A stretch of DNA of 64,000 bases from Raphanus sativus (Eukaryota > Streptophyta > Magnoliopsida > Brassicales > Brassicaceae), in assembly GCF_000801105.2 (NCBI RefSeq), contig NC_079514.1, positions 22,360,293-22,424,292 of the forward strand, written 5' to 3'. Positions 13,029 to 22,958 of the stretch are shown here, one piece after another. The notes beneath the pieces were generated by a model. It searched no databases. It had not been told where the DNA came from and was given only the letters and a program-made list of their open reading frames with translations. The position numbers were made by a program, and so were the translations under genes. The number at the start of each line of letters is the position of its first letter. Within the stretch, counting starts at the first letter, position 1.

Positions 13029-14007
13029 GTTTTTAAAAAAATTGTTTTGTTTTGTATTATAAATTTAAATATTATTTTATGACATTTATATAGTTTTTAA
13101 AAAATTGTTTCATTATCATATTTAGTTTTTATATTTCAAATATTATTAAGTTTTCATATTTTATAAAATTAATATAATAATAATATTATTTATATTATTT
13201 ATATTATTAATAATAATGTAAATTCGTTGTAAACATTGCATGTACATTAATCGTAAAATCATCGTAACATTTACGTGAAATTTACATTGCAGTACTTGTA
13301 AAATCCTCGTAATATTTACATGGAGTTTATATCGAAATGTTACATGTATTTATAACGAAATATAACAAGGGGTTTACAACGAAATTTAATGTGGGTTAAC
13401 GAGGGTACTACGATGAAAGCTTTCCTTTCGTTTTACGACGAAACCCTTTCTGCGTAAATATTAAGTGGATTTTACGACGAAATATCTGCTACGACGGGAG
13501 TTTAACAGCAAAACGCGTTTCCACGTTAGTTCTTCTTAAAGCCCATATTACGATGAATTAACATGGAATACCGCCTTCGTAATGTTTTTTTTTGTTGTGC
13601 CATGTAATTAATTTGGAATGACCGAAATGCAAATAAGAAATATGAAACTTCAAATTTAAAATTTTGTTTGTTAAACTTCATCGTAATTTTGAAGTTTTAT
13701 TTTGATAGAAAAAACTATACATTTAAAATTATAAGATTTCTTTTGGAGATGTTCTTAAATGCTTCCTATTTTTTTTTAGCAGGACGGAACAAGAAAACCG
13801 AAAACGATATGAATTTCATAAAGCTTATTATTATTAATCAAACATTTAGTTTGTAGTATAAAATACTTTCACCATGAAATATCATTTTACACCGCTTATT
13901 TAAGAAAAAATGTATTTGTCTCAAGTGGCGTATATATGTACCCTTGTTGGAGTATACCATATTTTTGTTTCATTTTTTTTTCATTAAATCAAATCGGACG
14001 ATCTATG

Positions 14008-14600
14008 CTTAAAGCTTGACTGGTTTAAATGCAGCGGTTGCATTACGGTTGCGGAGGTTGCGATTTTTAGCGGTTTTAAGAGATTTGTACGACTGGTACT
14101 ATGGTTAGAAATTGATGCCTTTGCGGAATACTTATGACTGATTAACTACTAGATACAACAACAGTTAAAAAAAATAAATGAATAGTATTTAAGTTTTATA
14201 TAACTATAAAATATCAAAAATTATAATATTATAACTAATATAAAAATTATATTCAGAAAATTATAGTTTCAAATTTTAAAATTATAGAAATATTTTTATT
14301 TTAAAATTTTATAATATTAATTAAAATATAATAGATATATTTTAGTATTTTCATAAAAGTTTTATTGAAAATTTTTATTTTTGTATTTATATTGTTTTTA
14401 AGAAAAAGGAAACAAATATTCTCCAGCAACCATCCGCAACCGCAAACGTTAGCTGGAACCAGTTTTTAAATTTTAGAGGTTTAGAACTGTTTGAAACAGT
14501 TTAGACCAGTTTGAGTGATAGTTGCAAAATGTCAACAGGCGCTATTAACCGCAAAATCTGCGTTTGCGGATGGTACCGGAAAAACTAGTCATGCCCTTAG
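14008..14600. mobile_element. Candidate terminal-inverted-repeat element
   Basis: The left end is cttaaagcttgactggttt. The right end, reversed, is ctaagggcatgactagttt. They match at 13 of 19 positions. Inside both ends lie related 'gcggttgc' and 'ccgcaaccgc' words in inverse orientation, so a longer imperfect hairpin is likely. No coding capacity is seen and I could not identify a target duplication, so the exact ends and superfamily (hAT-like by look) are uncertain. Confidence 0.45.
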
Positions 14601-15209
14601 TCCCGTAATATGATTGGACGAGCTTAACTTGAAAATAATTATACATAATCTCCGTATTTGGCACAGTATGTTATGCTACTAATATATTTTTCAACTACTC
14701 GCATTTGATATCGATGTGTGTGGTCAAGCAAGCACACTTGCCAAAATAGCATTGGGTCAATCTTAGACAGGAGGTTTAATTTCGGATTTGTCTATTCATT
14801 ACATCGACCCATGTGTTGGTCCCCCAACTTTAAGCTTGAAAGTTGAAAATTAAATCAGAATCGTTTATTGTTTGGTAGATTCATTGATTGTATTGTATAA
14901 TCAAAGATTCCATCCTCCATGAAAAAGAAATGAATTTGTTAACGAAAACAAAAAATATTTCATCCTCTATACCGAATGACTTGTTATAATCAGGCAAAAA
15001 CATTTGACCATAAACAAAGTTCAAATTATCAGCGATTTTAGATAACAGTAGCTCAAGATTATCAAACAAAAACTAAATATCTCCCGTTCCATTCTTTGGA
15101 TTCTTTTTAAAACACCAAAGAAACAAACTTGAAGAAGAACCTCCAGAAACACTGGTTAGAACTTAGAACCAGAAGTGAAAAAGTGGTTAGAAAACCAGAA
15201 TCTGATGAA

Positions 15210-16208
15210 TCAATCTCTGCGACTCTGCAAAGAATCCTCCAAATCAAGATCAACACCAACACATTTCCGAATCGATGCGTTTGCGTGGCACGAGTGATAC
15301 GAAGATGAAGAAGAAGAGCAAGACGCCAGCTCCCACTTCTTCTCAAGTTCTTTAAACTTCTCAACATCAAACTTACGACTCTTGAGCAACTTTCTCTGCC
15401 TAGAAAGAAACAACCTCTTCATGAAATCTTGATAAGTTGGGTCTCTCGAAGTCATCAAGAAATAAGCATAACCCACAATTATCCCAGTCGCTGTAGTGAA
15501 AAACGTAATGGGTTCCATCACATCCCAAGAAAACTCCCAGAAAGTTAGTCTAAAAAACAGACCAATCTGAACAACAGAGTAACCAAGACCACACCACAGA
15601 ATCTTCCTCACTTGCTTATGTGCTAAAACATCGATCTCTTCCTTCATACTCCTCAGCTTATCGAACTCCACTTTAACTGGATTATCCTCTGGATTTAAAC
15701 CCAAAGGCACTGCCTTTCTAATCAATTCCACCACCTACAACAAGACAAGGATCAATTTCAGACAAACATTATGGTTTTACAGAACATGGGTTTCAGATTA
15801 TCAGACCTTATCTGGATGAAGATATACTTTATCTCTGAAAATCAAAATCACACCAGCATCATCTAGTACACGAGCGAAAGCGTGAGCTTCATCGAGAGAT
15901 CTAGCGATACCTAAACCTTGAGATGCTTCAATGAGTTTACTGTAGGAGACAGTTTCTTCATTCCCCATACATCCGAGCTTCTTCTTCATCTCATCAACAT
16001 TCACTAATCTCATTAGCTTCTTCGCTTCCGTTACAGTTAAATCCTCCTCCTTCTCCTTCTCCTTCTCCTTCTCCTTCTCCTTATCCTTGGCTGTTGGTTC
16101 GATGACGGTGAGAAACCTGCAACCACCACCGAGCCATGGCTTGACCGGATAACCTTTACTCACGGCCGAAAACGCAGTACGCCTCAAAACACCCACCGCC
16201 GACCACAT
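15210..16208 (-). CDS. Mitochondrial calcium uniporter (MCU) family protein
   Basis: A two-exon gene encodes 308 residues. Exon 1 is 16208-15807, exon 2 is 15734-15210, and the 72-bp intron has GT/AG borders and phase 0. The product should be the pore subunit that lets Ca2+ into mitochondria across the inner membrane. The signature '[10 protein letters not shown]' in exon 2 is the plant form of the conserved DIME pore motif. It lies between two hydrophobic stretches, '[19 protein letters not shown]' and '[14 protein letters not shown]'. The N-terminus ([20 protein letters not shown]) is basic, Ser/Ala-rich and acid-free, as in a mitochondrial presequence. '[20 protein letters not shown]' spans the splice junction and fits the family, which supports the intron. 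Length is usual for plant MCUs. A KE-repeat follows the presequence. It appears intact. Confidence 0.93.
16028..16088 (-). repeat. Coding microsatellite in the MCU gene
   Basis: A run of 'tccttc' units (plus strand) encodes alternating Lys-Glu ('[17 protein letters not shown]') just after the predicted presequence. Such runs vary in length between alleles. It lies in the soluble matrix part, away from the pore motif. Confidence 0.8.
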
Positions 16209-16599
16209 CTATGAGGATGGACCCACGAAATCAGATCTGGGTTCTTGTGGGCACTAAAAGACTATGAAAGAGAAAAGAAGGTGTGTGAGATTCGATTGTG
16301 ACGCAGAGTGTAATGTGCGCTGCACCAAGAACGTGGAAGGTCAAAAATAGTAAGGAGGACGAAGCTGCGTAATGGTAATTTTCAGGAATTAGGAAAGTTT
16401 GGTCGACATTGTTGACTGACTCTAGCCATGCCTTTTCTTCGATATCCCTAAACCCATATTTAAGGAGAGACGTTCGTGGAGGGATTTTAGGGCTGGCCGG
16501 CCGAGAATAGGAAATATGATTTGGTTCGGTTTTGATAAACCGGAGATATTTGCTTGCTTTTGCCTTTTTGCGGATCAATTGTTTGCTATTTTGTGGTGA

Positions 16600-18108
16600 A
16601 GAGAAAAAAATGTAAAAGTTCTTTTAATATGGAAATTTGATTATAATTAAGCAAATTCACATAAAAAGTTAAAAAAAATTATGGTTAGAATATAGAAAAT
16701 ACAATATTTTTGTCATCCAACTACATACAACATAAATTAGCTGGGATTTTATTTGCGTTGGAAAAGTTTTATTTGATGTTTTAATTTTATAAAGAGCACA
16801 AAAATAAAAAATCAATTTATTATAGTTTTCAGAATATTTTTCATATGATTTGTGCGATTTATTTATATTTAAGAGCTCAAATAAAAATTTCTCACATAAG
16901 TTCCAGTTAATATTTGTATTTAGTTAGGTGTTTTCCGGCCACTATGTGCAGTTAAATTTAATTATATTTTAAAATATTTTTTTTAAGATTTTATTTTTTT
17001 CTTATTAATTATTTTAGTTTTACATAAAATAAAAATAAAATAAATTATTTTGATAATTTAAATTATATTTAAGAATATATATGTATATATTTAAAATTAT
17101 AATCTTAGAAAGATTTCTTAGCTATTTCTTTTGAATAAAATATATTAAATCAACTTGTATAAAATTAATTAAATATTGATATAAAATTTGAATAATTATC
17201 AAAAATAAAACTAAATAGTATTTCTAAAGTTCTTAGATATATAAAGGAAACTAATAATATTACGATTTAAAATTATACTTTCTAAAAAACAAATTGTAAA
17301 AGATTTTGAAAATCTTTTTTGTAATAAATTGTATAATTATTTAAAACATAGAAATATGTAATATTTCAAAATTTATAAAATATCATTATATTTATTTTAT
17401 TATACTATTAATGTTATATTTTAATAGATTTACTTTAATTTTTTTTAAAAAAGACAATGTATAATTTACTACCATATTTTAAAGAGTTTAGCAGAATTTA
17501 AATAAGCATTAAATGTAATTGTTCATGTCATATTTAGCTATAAGCCATGTCATTATTTTAGTATGTCATGTCCCATCAATTTGGTGAAAATGATTATAGA
17601 GAAGATATCTGTCAAAATCATTTTACGAATAATGTCTAGGGGATAATTATGGTGCATAGATAAATTGTTAATGAATTTGTACTTATGGCTAGAGAAAATA
17701 CTAATACCTAAAATTTAAACCCGACCCAACCCGAACTAAGAATTAGATTGAAATTAAAATACTTGAAAGTTTAATAAAGTTAGTCGAGTTAATAACAACA
17801 TCATACACTAATTTGTTATTCACTTATTCTTCTTGTTTAAATATATTTTAATATTTTCCAGGTCATTTAGTGAAGTTTGTATTGTTATTTTAATGTCTTT
17901 GATTTTTTTTTGCATTTTCTATCATCTATAAATTTTGGTTTTCATGATGTATGAATTTTTTATTGTTCAACAAATAGAAATCATTTTGGATCATTATTTT
18001 ATCATGTATTTAATGATAATGAAATCATCAATACATGCAATTTATAGCCACAAAAATTTATTTGCATGTTGAAGATCATATTTCTGAATCTTAATTGTGT
18101 GAATCATA
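16600..18108. other. AT-rich intergenic stretch upstream of the MCU gene
   Basis: Highly AT-rich with no open frame of note. The first 390 bp upstream of the MCU start (16209-16600) should hold its promoter and leader, but I do not see a convincing TATA box or other element I would name. Confidence 0.35.
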
Positions 18109-18756
18109 TCTATCTTATTAAAGCAGAAACATTCTGTTGGACCTAACATTTATTTTGTAAGTTTTTAAATTAAATACACATTTATACTTTATAGTTAAAC
18201 CTACATTAAATCACTAATATTTCTTTCTTTATACTACTATCTATGTTTACAAACAATATACTTATTTCTTTATACTACTATCAATGTTTCCAAACAATAT
18301 ATTTTTATACTACTATCAATGTTTCCAAACAATACAATAATTAATCTTAGTTATTTTATATCTATCATTTTCTTTTTAAAATTTTGTAGAAACGTTATAA
18401 TTTCATAAATTGCAAAATAATGAACTTTAAATTTTGGATTATAAGACTACAAAATATGAAACTATTACAATTTAAATCCAATTAGATTACATATCAGTCA
18501 TCTATCAGTTCAATCGGTTAGTCTCGGGTTTTAGTGATTTTTTTTAATATGAATATTTTAAAAACCTAAATTGAATTGTCAGATCTCCGGATTAACCGGT
18601 ATAATCACAATCGGGTTGAATTTAAAAACACTGATTTAAATGCAAAAATATTTTAAATACACACTCTTTAAAAATTACCAAAATATTTGTTAAGTTATTA
18701 TTGAAATTTTTCATCGTAAAATATTCCGCGCTTCCAAAACGCGGGTCAAAATCTAG
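18109..18756 (+). mobile_element. Non-autonomous Helitron
   Basis: The 5' end reads TCTATCTTATTAAAGCAGAA and is preceded by A. The 3' end has the hairpin ccgcg-cttccaaaa-cgcgg at 18726-18744, then gtcaaaatCTAG, followed by T. A 5' TC, a 3' hairpin about 10 bp before CTAG, and insertion between A and T are the defining Helitron marks. The 648-bp body is AT-rich and has no Rep/helicase, so it depends on another copy. Two short internal blocks repeat ('tttatactactatcaatgtttccaaacaata' at about 18218-18340, three times). Confidence 0.8.
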
Positions 18757-19261
18757 TATATATTAAAACATAAACATTTGTTGTTAATGTGTTCACACTA
18801 TATCCATCACGTAACATTTTCACATTGATTTCAGTTTAATTATGCTGATGTGTCGGCCTCACAATCATTTAACAATTAATGTGTTTACATACTATTGTTC
18901 TTAACTCCACCGCATACAATTTAATGTGTTCACCTAATTTTTTTTAATCAACTCATTTTTAATTCCTAAATTAACCTTTGTATTAGTGACCTGAAATTCT
19001 CTCCGTACAACTATTGAATAATATCATTTTGAAAAGAAAAAAATTACAAAATCATTAAGATTAACATCTTTTTTTTTTTTTTACTCTAAATTTCCGTTTT
19101 ATTAAACAAAAAAACATACAAAAAAAAGAAAGCCAAGCCCATACAGACATGGAACTCGACCAGAAACAGCAAAGCAGAAAAAAATAAAAAACGAAACAGG
19201 AAAACCTTACCAAACTTACCTTACCGGCCTGAAGAAACCCCGCTGAGAAGTGAACAAACCT

Positions 19262-22200
19262 TCAGTCTGCAAAGAAAGAAAACCATGTGGCCAACACTGA
19301 GTTTTGGTCAGGCTGGAGCACTTGTCTCCGAGCAATTGGATCTAAACGGAGTCTCACTGTTTGCTTGATCTCTGATACAATTGCAGCTGCAGGCTTTGTC
19401 ACTGCAGTATGAATTCTAGTGTTCCTTTCCTTCCAAACAAGATACAGAGCTGCTTGGAAGATGAGCCTCAAAATCAGAGACACTTTTGTCCCTTGATGGC
19501 GCCTTAAGCCAACTCAAAATGGCCTCAAAGCTCTGAGGAGAGGCTAGCTGCAGCCGAGAAACGAAGTAGGTCCATACTTGATGACTGTATTGACAATCGA
19601 AGAACAAGTGTTGTTTTGTCTCATCGAGAGCTGAACACAACACACAAGTAGATGGGACTGTCAAACCGCACCGAAGGAGTTTATCCCTTGTCACCATTCT
19701 GTCCCGGGCAGCAATCCAAGTGATGAAGGCGTGCTTCGGAATTCTGTCGGTAAACCAAACAGTCTTATGCCAATCTACTACTGTCGGGCACTGATGTAAC
19801 ACTCTCCAAGTCTCACTAGTAGAAAAGGAGCCAGATCCTCTGCCCGGTTCCGGATACCAAACATACCGATCATCCACCTCGGAGTTTAATATCTCTTGAG
19901 CACTCGGCAAACACCTCTTCAGCAAAGAGAGAGTATGGCTTCTACTTCTACTGCGATCCCATCTCCACCCATCATTGGTAAGAGCTTCCGCAACAGTTGC
20001 CTCAATTCGAAGTCCAGAAATCTGAGGTCCTCGTTCTCCTACCACCTCTATAAGGGGACCAAAGGAAGTCCAATTATCATACCAAAAACTTGCAGTAATA
20101 CCTGACCCAACTTCACAGAAAACCATGGGTCTAGCCAATGGTCTCAGCTTGCATATTGATCTCCAAATCCAGCTGCCTCTCCTAGTCGAATCTAACAGCC
20201 AGAAATTCTCACTTCCAATTAAATTCCTCCTCACCCACGAGACCCACAAAGAACCTCCAGCTGTAAAAATGAGCCAAATCAGTTTTAACCCAAGAACTCT
20301 ATTCCAATCGGAAAGGCGTTTAAGACCCAACCCTCCGGCCACTTTCGGAGTACAAATCGACTCCCATGAGATCTTGGCTCCTCTGGCTGAGTTTGGAGCT
20401 CCACTCCAAAGAAAAGCGTTGCACATACGCTCCAAGATATCCACACACTCTGCTGGGATTATAAACATGGAAGCCCAAAAAGAAATAGTGGAATAAATAA
20501 CCGCTTGAATCAATTGAAATCTTCCAGCAAAGGACAAGTGTTTTACTGTCCACGAGTTGAAACGAGCAGCAATTTTGTCTAGCAATGGCTGGAAATCTGA
20601 TCTTGTCATCTTCTTAGGGGAGAGAGGGACCCCCAAATAGCGCAAAGGAAGCGCTCCTTGAGCTATATCAAACTCATTTGCTATATCTTTGCATCTGCCA
20701 GTGTCGCCACCATCCAACAACAGCTCTGACTTCTGCCTACTGATTTTCAGCCCTGAGATAACCCTGAATTCCTCCAAAATTTGCAAAATACCTCTTAAAG
20801 AATATGGGGAGCCATCAAAGAATATCAACACATCGTCAGCAAAGCTCAAATGCGTTATAAGAGGTGCTTCACACTCCGGGTGAATGCCAAACCGACCTTC
20901 AACTGCCCCTTTGTCCAACATTTTTGAAAGGACATCCATTGCAATGACAAATAACAGAGAAGAGATGGGATCTCCCTGTCTGAGTCCTTTCTTGCCGGGG
21001 AAAAAACCCTGCAACTCTCCATTAAGAAGAATGCTATACGAGGGAGTTGTGATGCACTCCTTTATCCACGCTATTAATCTGTCCGGCAACTCAAGAGCAC
21101 TCAAAACCTTGATCAAGAAGTCCCAACTGAGATTGTCATAAGCCTTAGTAATGTCAATCTTAAGACAACCTCTAGTTGTAGGACCTTGATCATTGAAGTC
21201 TTTAACCAACTCAGAGGCCAAGAGGACATTCTCACAGAGTAATCTATCTTGAACAAACCCAACCTGATTCCGCTGCACTATGTCTGAGACACAAATTTTC
21301 AGCTTCTTTTAAAGCAATCTAGCCATTACTTTGTATACCGTAGAGCATAAAGAAATCGGCCTGAATTGAGTAAGCATATCAGCGCCTACTAACTTGGGAA
21401 TGAGAGAGATAGCAGTGGTGTTGAACTGTCTAATCAAACGACCAGCCTGAAAAAACTCCTTCACCGCCTCAATGGAATCCTTGCCAACTATTTGCCAGGT
21501 CTCCCAAAAGAATTCAGCTGAGAAACCGTCTGGACCAGGAGCTTTATTCTTGGGCATGGCAAAAAAGGTGGACCGGATATCATCATCTGACGGAATCGAC
21601 GTCAACTGATCCGATATCTCCTGCGGGCACCTATAGTTCAGTAGACTTTTAAGCTCTTCTATGGAAATGTTCTGTAACTCTACATCTTCTGACCCCAAAA
21701 GGTTCTGAAAATAAGCCACCACCATCTGTTTTATTTGATCCAGATTAAAAACTCGCGTCCCACCTGCATCTTGCAAGAAATTAATGGCATTTCTCAACTG
21801 ATGCGCCACCACCGCCTTATAGAAGAACATGGTATTAGCATCTCCACAATCCAACCATCTCACCCGAGCCTTCCTACTGAAAAAAATCTCCTGGGCTGAT
21901 TCAAGAAGCTGCCACTTCTTGCGAGCTATAAACTCCTGTCTGAACAAAAAATCTGAGGGGGAGGACAGTAATTGCATCTGGATTTCCTTTAGCTCATTGA
22001 GGGCTTCAGCTGCCCTCTGTTGAATATTACCGAAACCTTCCTTATTCAATCTTCTGCAAACCTCTTTAGCTCTCTTTAGCCTCTGACCCAGCAAAAATAA
22101 TTTAGAACCCACTGGAATACTTTCCTCCCACTTCTTCAACATCTCCGAGATGTAATGAGGATGTGAAGAAATGAAAGAAAAATATTTAAAGGGACACTTC

Positions 22201-22931
22201 CTACTCTGTACTCCTTCAGCGAAGTTGACAACCACTGGCGAATGATCTGAGTCCCCTGGTGCTTCAAAAATACTCACTGCCTCCGGATATCGATCTCTCC
22301 AACTGTCATTGCACAGAGCCCTATCCAACTTCCTCAGAATCGGATCTTCAGGGCGCTTGTTCGACCAAGAGAAGAAAGCACCCCTGATTTCCATATCTGA
22401 TAATCCACTACTTTCCAAACACTGTTGAAATTCCTCCATACCACGAATTGGAAGCTCATAAGGCTGCAGAGAGAAATGCTCATTCGCAGATAAAATCTGG
22501 TTAAAATCTCCCAAAATTATCAACGGGGAATTTCGGACCAGACCATTGTGAGAAATGCTAAGCAGGTCTCTCCACAAAGACCGTCGCTCCACCTCCGTGT
22601 TATGGGCATACACAAAAACAACTGTACTCTCAATTCCTGAAGCAGGATCCAAGACCCCGCACAGAATTAACTGATCAGTCCGTAAGTACACCACCACTGA
22701 AACCGAAGCTTTCCAAAGTACCCAAATTCTTCCTCCAGACGCATGGGAATAGTTTGTATCCCATCTCCATCCTGGAGCAACTTTACCAAGCACACTAATA
22801 AGATTTTCTTCCTGAACATGAGTTTCCAGCAGAGCTCCAACTGAAGTACCCAAACTCTGCAACCAACTCCGAAAAATTCTCTGACGACCAGCACCATTCA
22901 GACCACGAATATTCCAACTAAAAAACTGCAT
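19262..22931 (-). pseudogene. LINE ORF2: endonuclease and reverse transcriptase, disabled
   Basis: ORF2 nicks target DNA and copies the element RNA into the genome. The start MQFFSWNIRGLNG opens an APE-type endonuclease, with 'LLETHV', 'ILGDFNQIL' and 'GDSDHSPVVV' in about the first 230 residues. The reverse transcriptase follows, with 'FRPISLCSTVYKVMARLL', 'KIDITKAYDNLSWDFL', 'GLRQGDPISSLLF' and the catalytic 'LSFADDVLIFFDG'. Then comes a zf-RVT domain with 'RIPKHAFITWIAARDRMVTR' and 'CVLCSALDETKQHLFFDC'. An in-frame TAA at 21309-21311 cuts it at the start of the RT. A one-base shift near 19480 moves the last 70 codons ('LVWKERNTRIH') to another frame. Everything else is open, about 1220 codons in total. 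Confidence 0.92.
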
Positions 22932-22958
22932 ATTTACAATGATTAGGGGGAGAAAGGA

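Larger units (their letters stand above)
6220..13600 (+). mobile_element. CACTA (En/Spm-type) DNA transposon, degenerate
   Basis: The left terminus CACTACAAGAAAA (6220-6232) is the canonical CACTA end. The right terminus, tttttttttgttgtg (about 13585-13599), is a decayed inverse of it. Both subterminal regions (6240-6560 and 13210-13580) are packed with short repeats such as 'cgtcgtaaa', 'cgtaaaat' and 'acgacgaa', the usual transposase-binding architecture. A 3-bp 'cat' flanks each side (6217-6219 and 13601-13603), though one extra c lies before the right copy. Between the ends are a TNP2/TNPD-like gene and a second En/Spm-type gene, both on plus and both broken. A later retroposon lies inside at 10389-10672. 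Confidence 0.85.
5588..13756. mobile_element. Old MITE-like element split by the CACTA insertion
   Basis: The left end reads agagcatctccaaa at 5588. The right end reads ttttggagatgttctt at 13741-13756, whose reverse complement is aagaacatctccaaaa. The two form an imperfect terminal inverted repeat around the 'gcatctccaa' core often seen in crucifer MITEs. The two arms (5588-6219 and 13601-13756) both contain AT-rich sequence with 'cttcaaatttaa' words in inverted orientation. If right, the CACTA element jumped into this older element. I could not find a clean target duplication, so family assignment is open. Confidence 0.4.

Noticed and set aside
6217..13603. 'cat' as the 3-bp target duplication of the CACTA element
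   Set aside because: One unmatched c lies between the right terminus and its copy, and a 3-bp match is weak. Kept only as a remark.
16231..16578. 115-codon open frame on minus just upstream of the MCU gene
   Set aside because: No domain, composition unlike the gene, and it overlaps the expected promoter and leader.
18758..19060. Second Helitron 5' end directly after the first ('tatattaaaacataaacatt')
   Set aside because: No TC start at the right place and no hairpin plus CTAG found before the LINE tail.
19896..21141. Several plus-strand frames of 60-120 codons
   Set aside because: They mirror the LINE ORF2 coding strand and have no features of their own.
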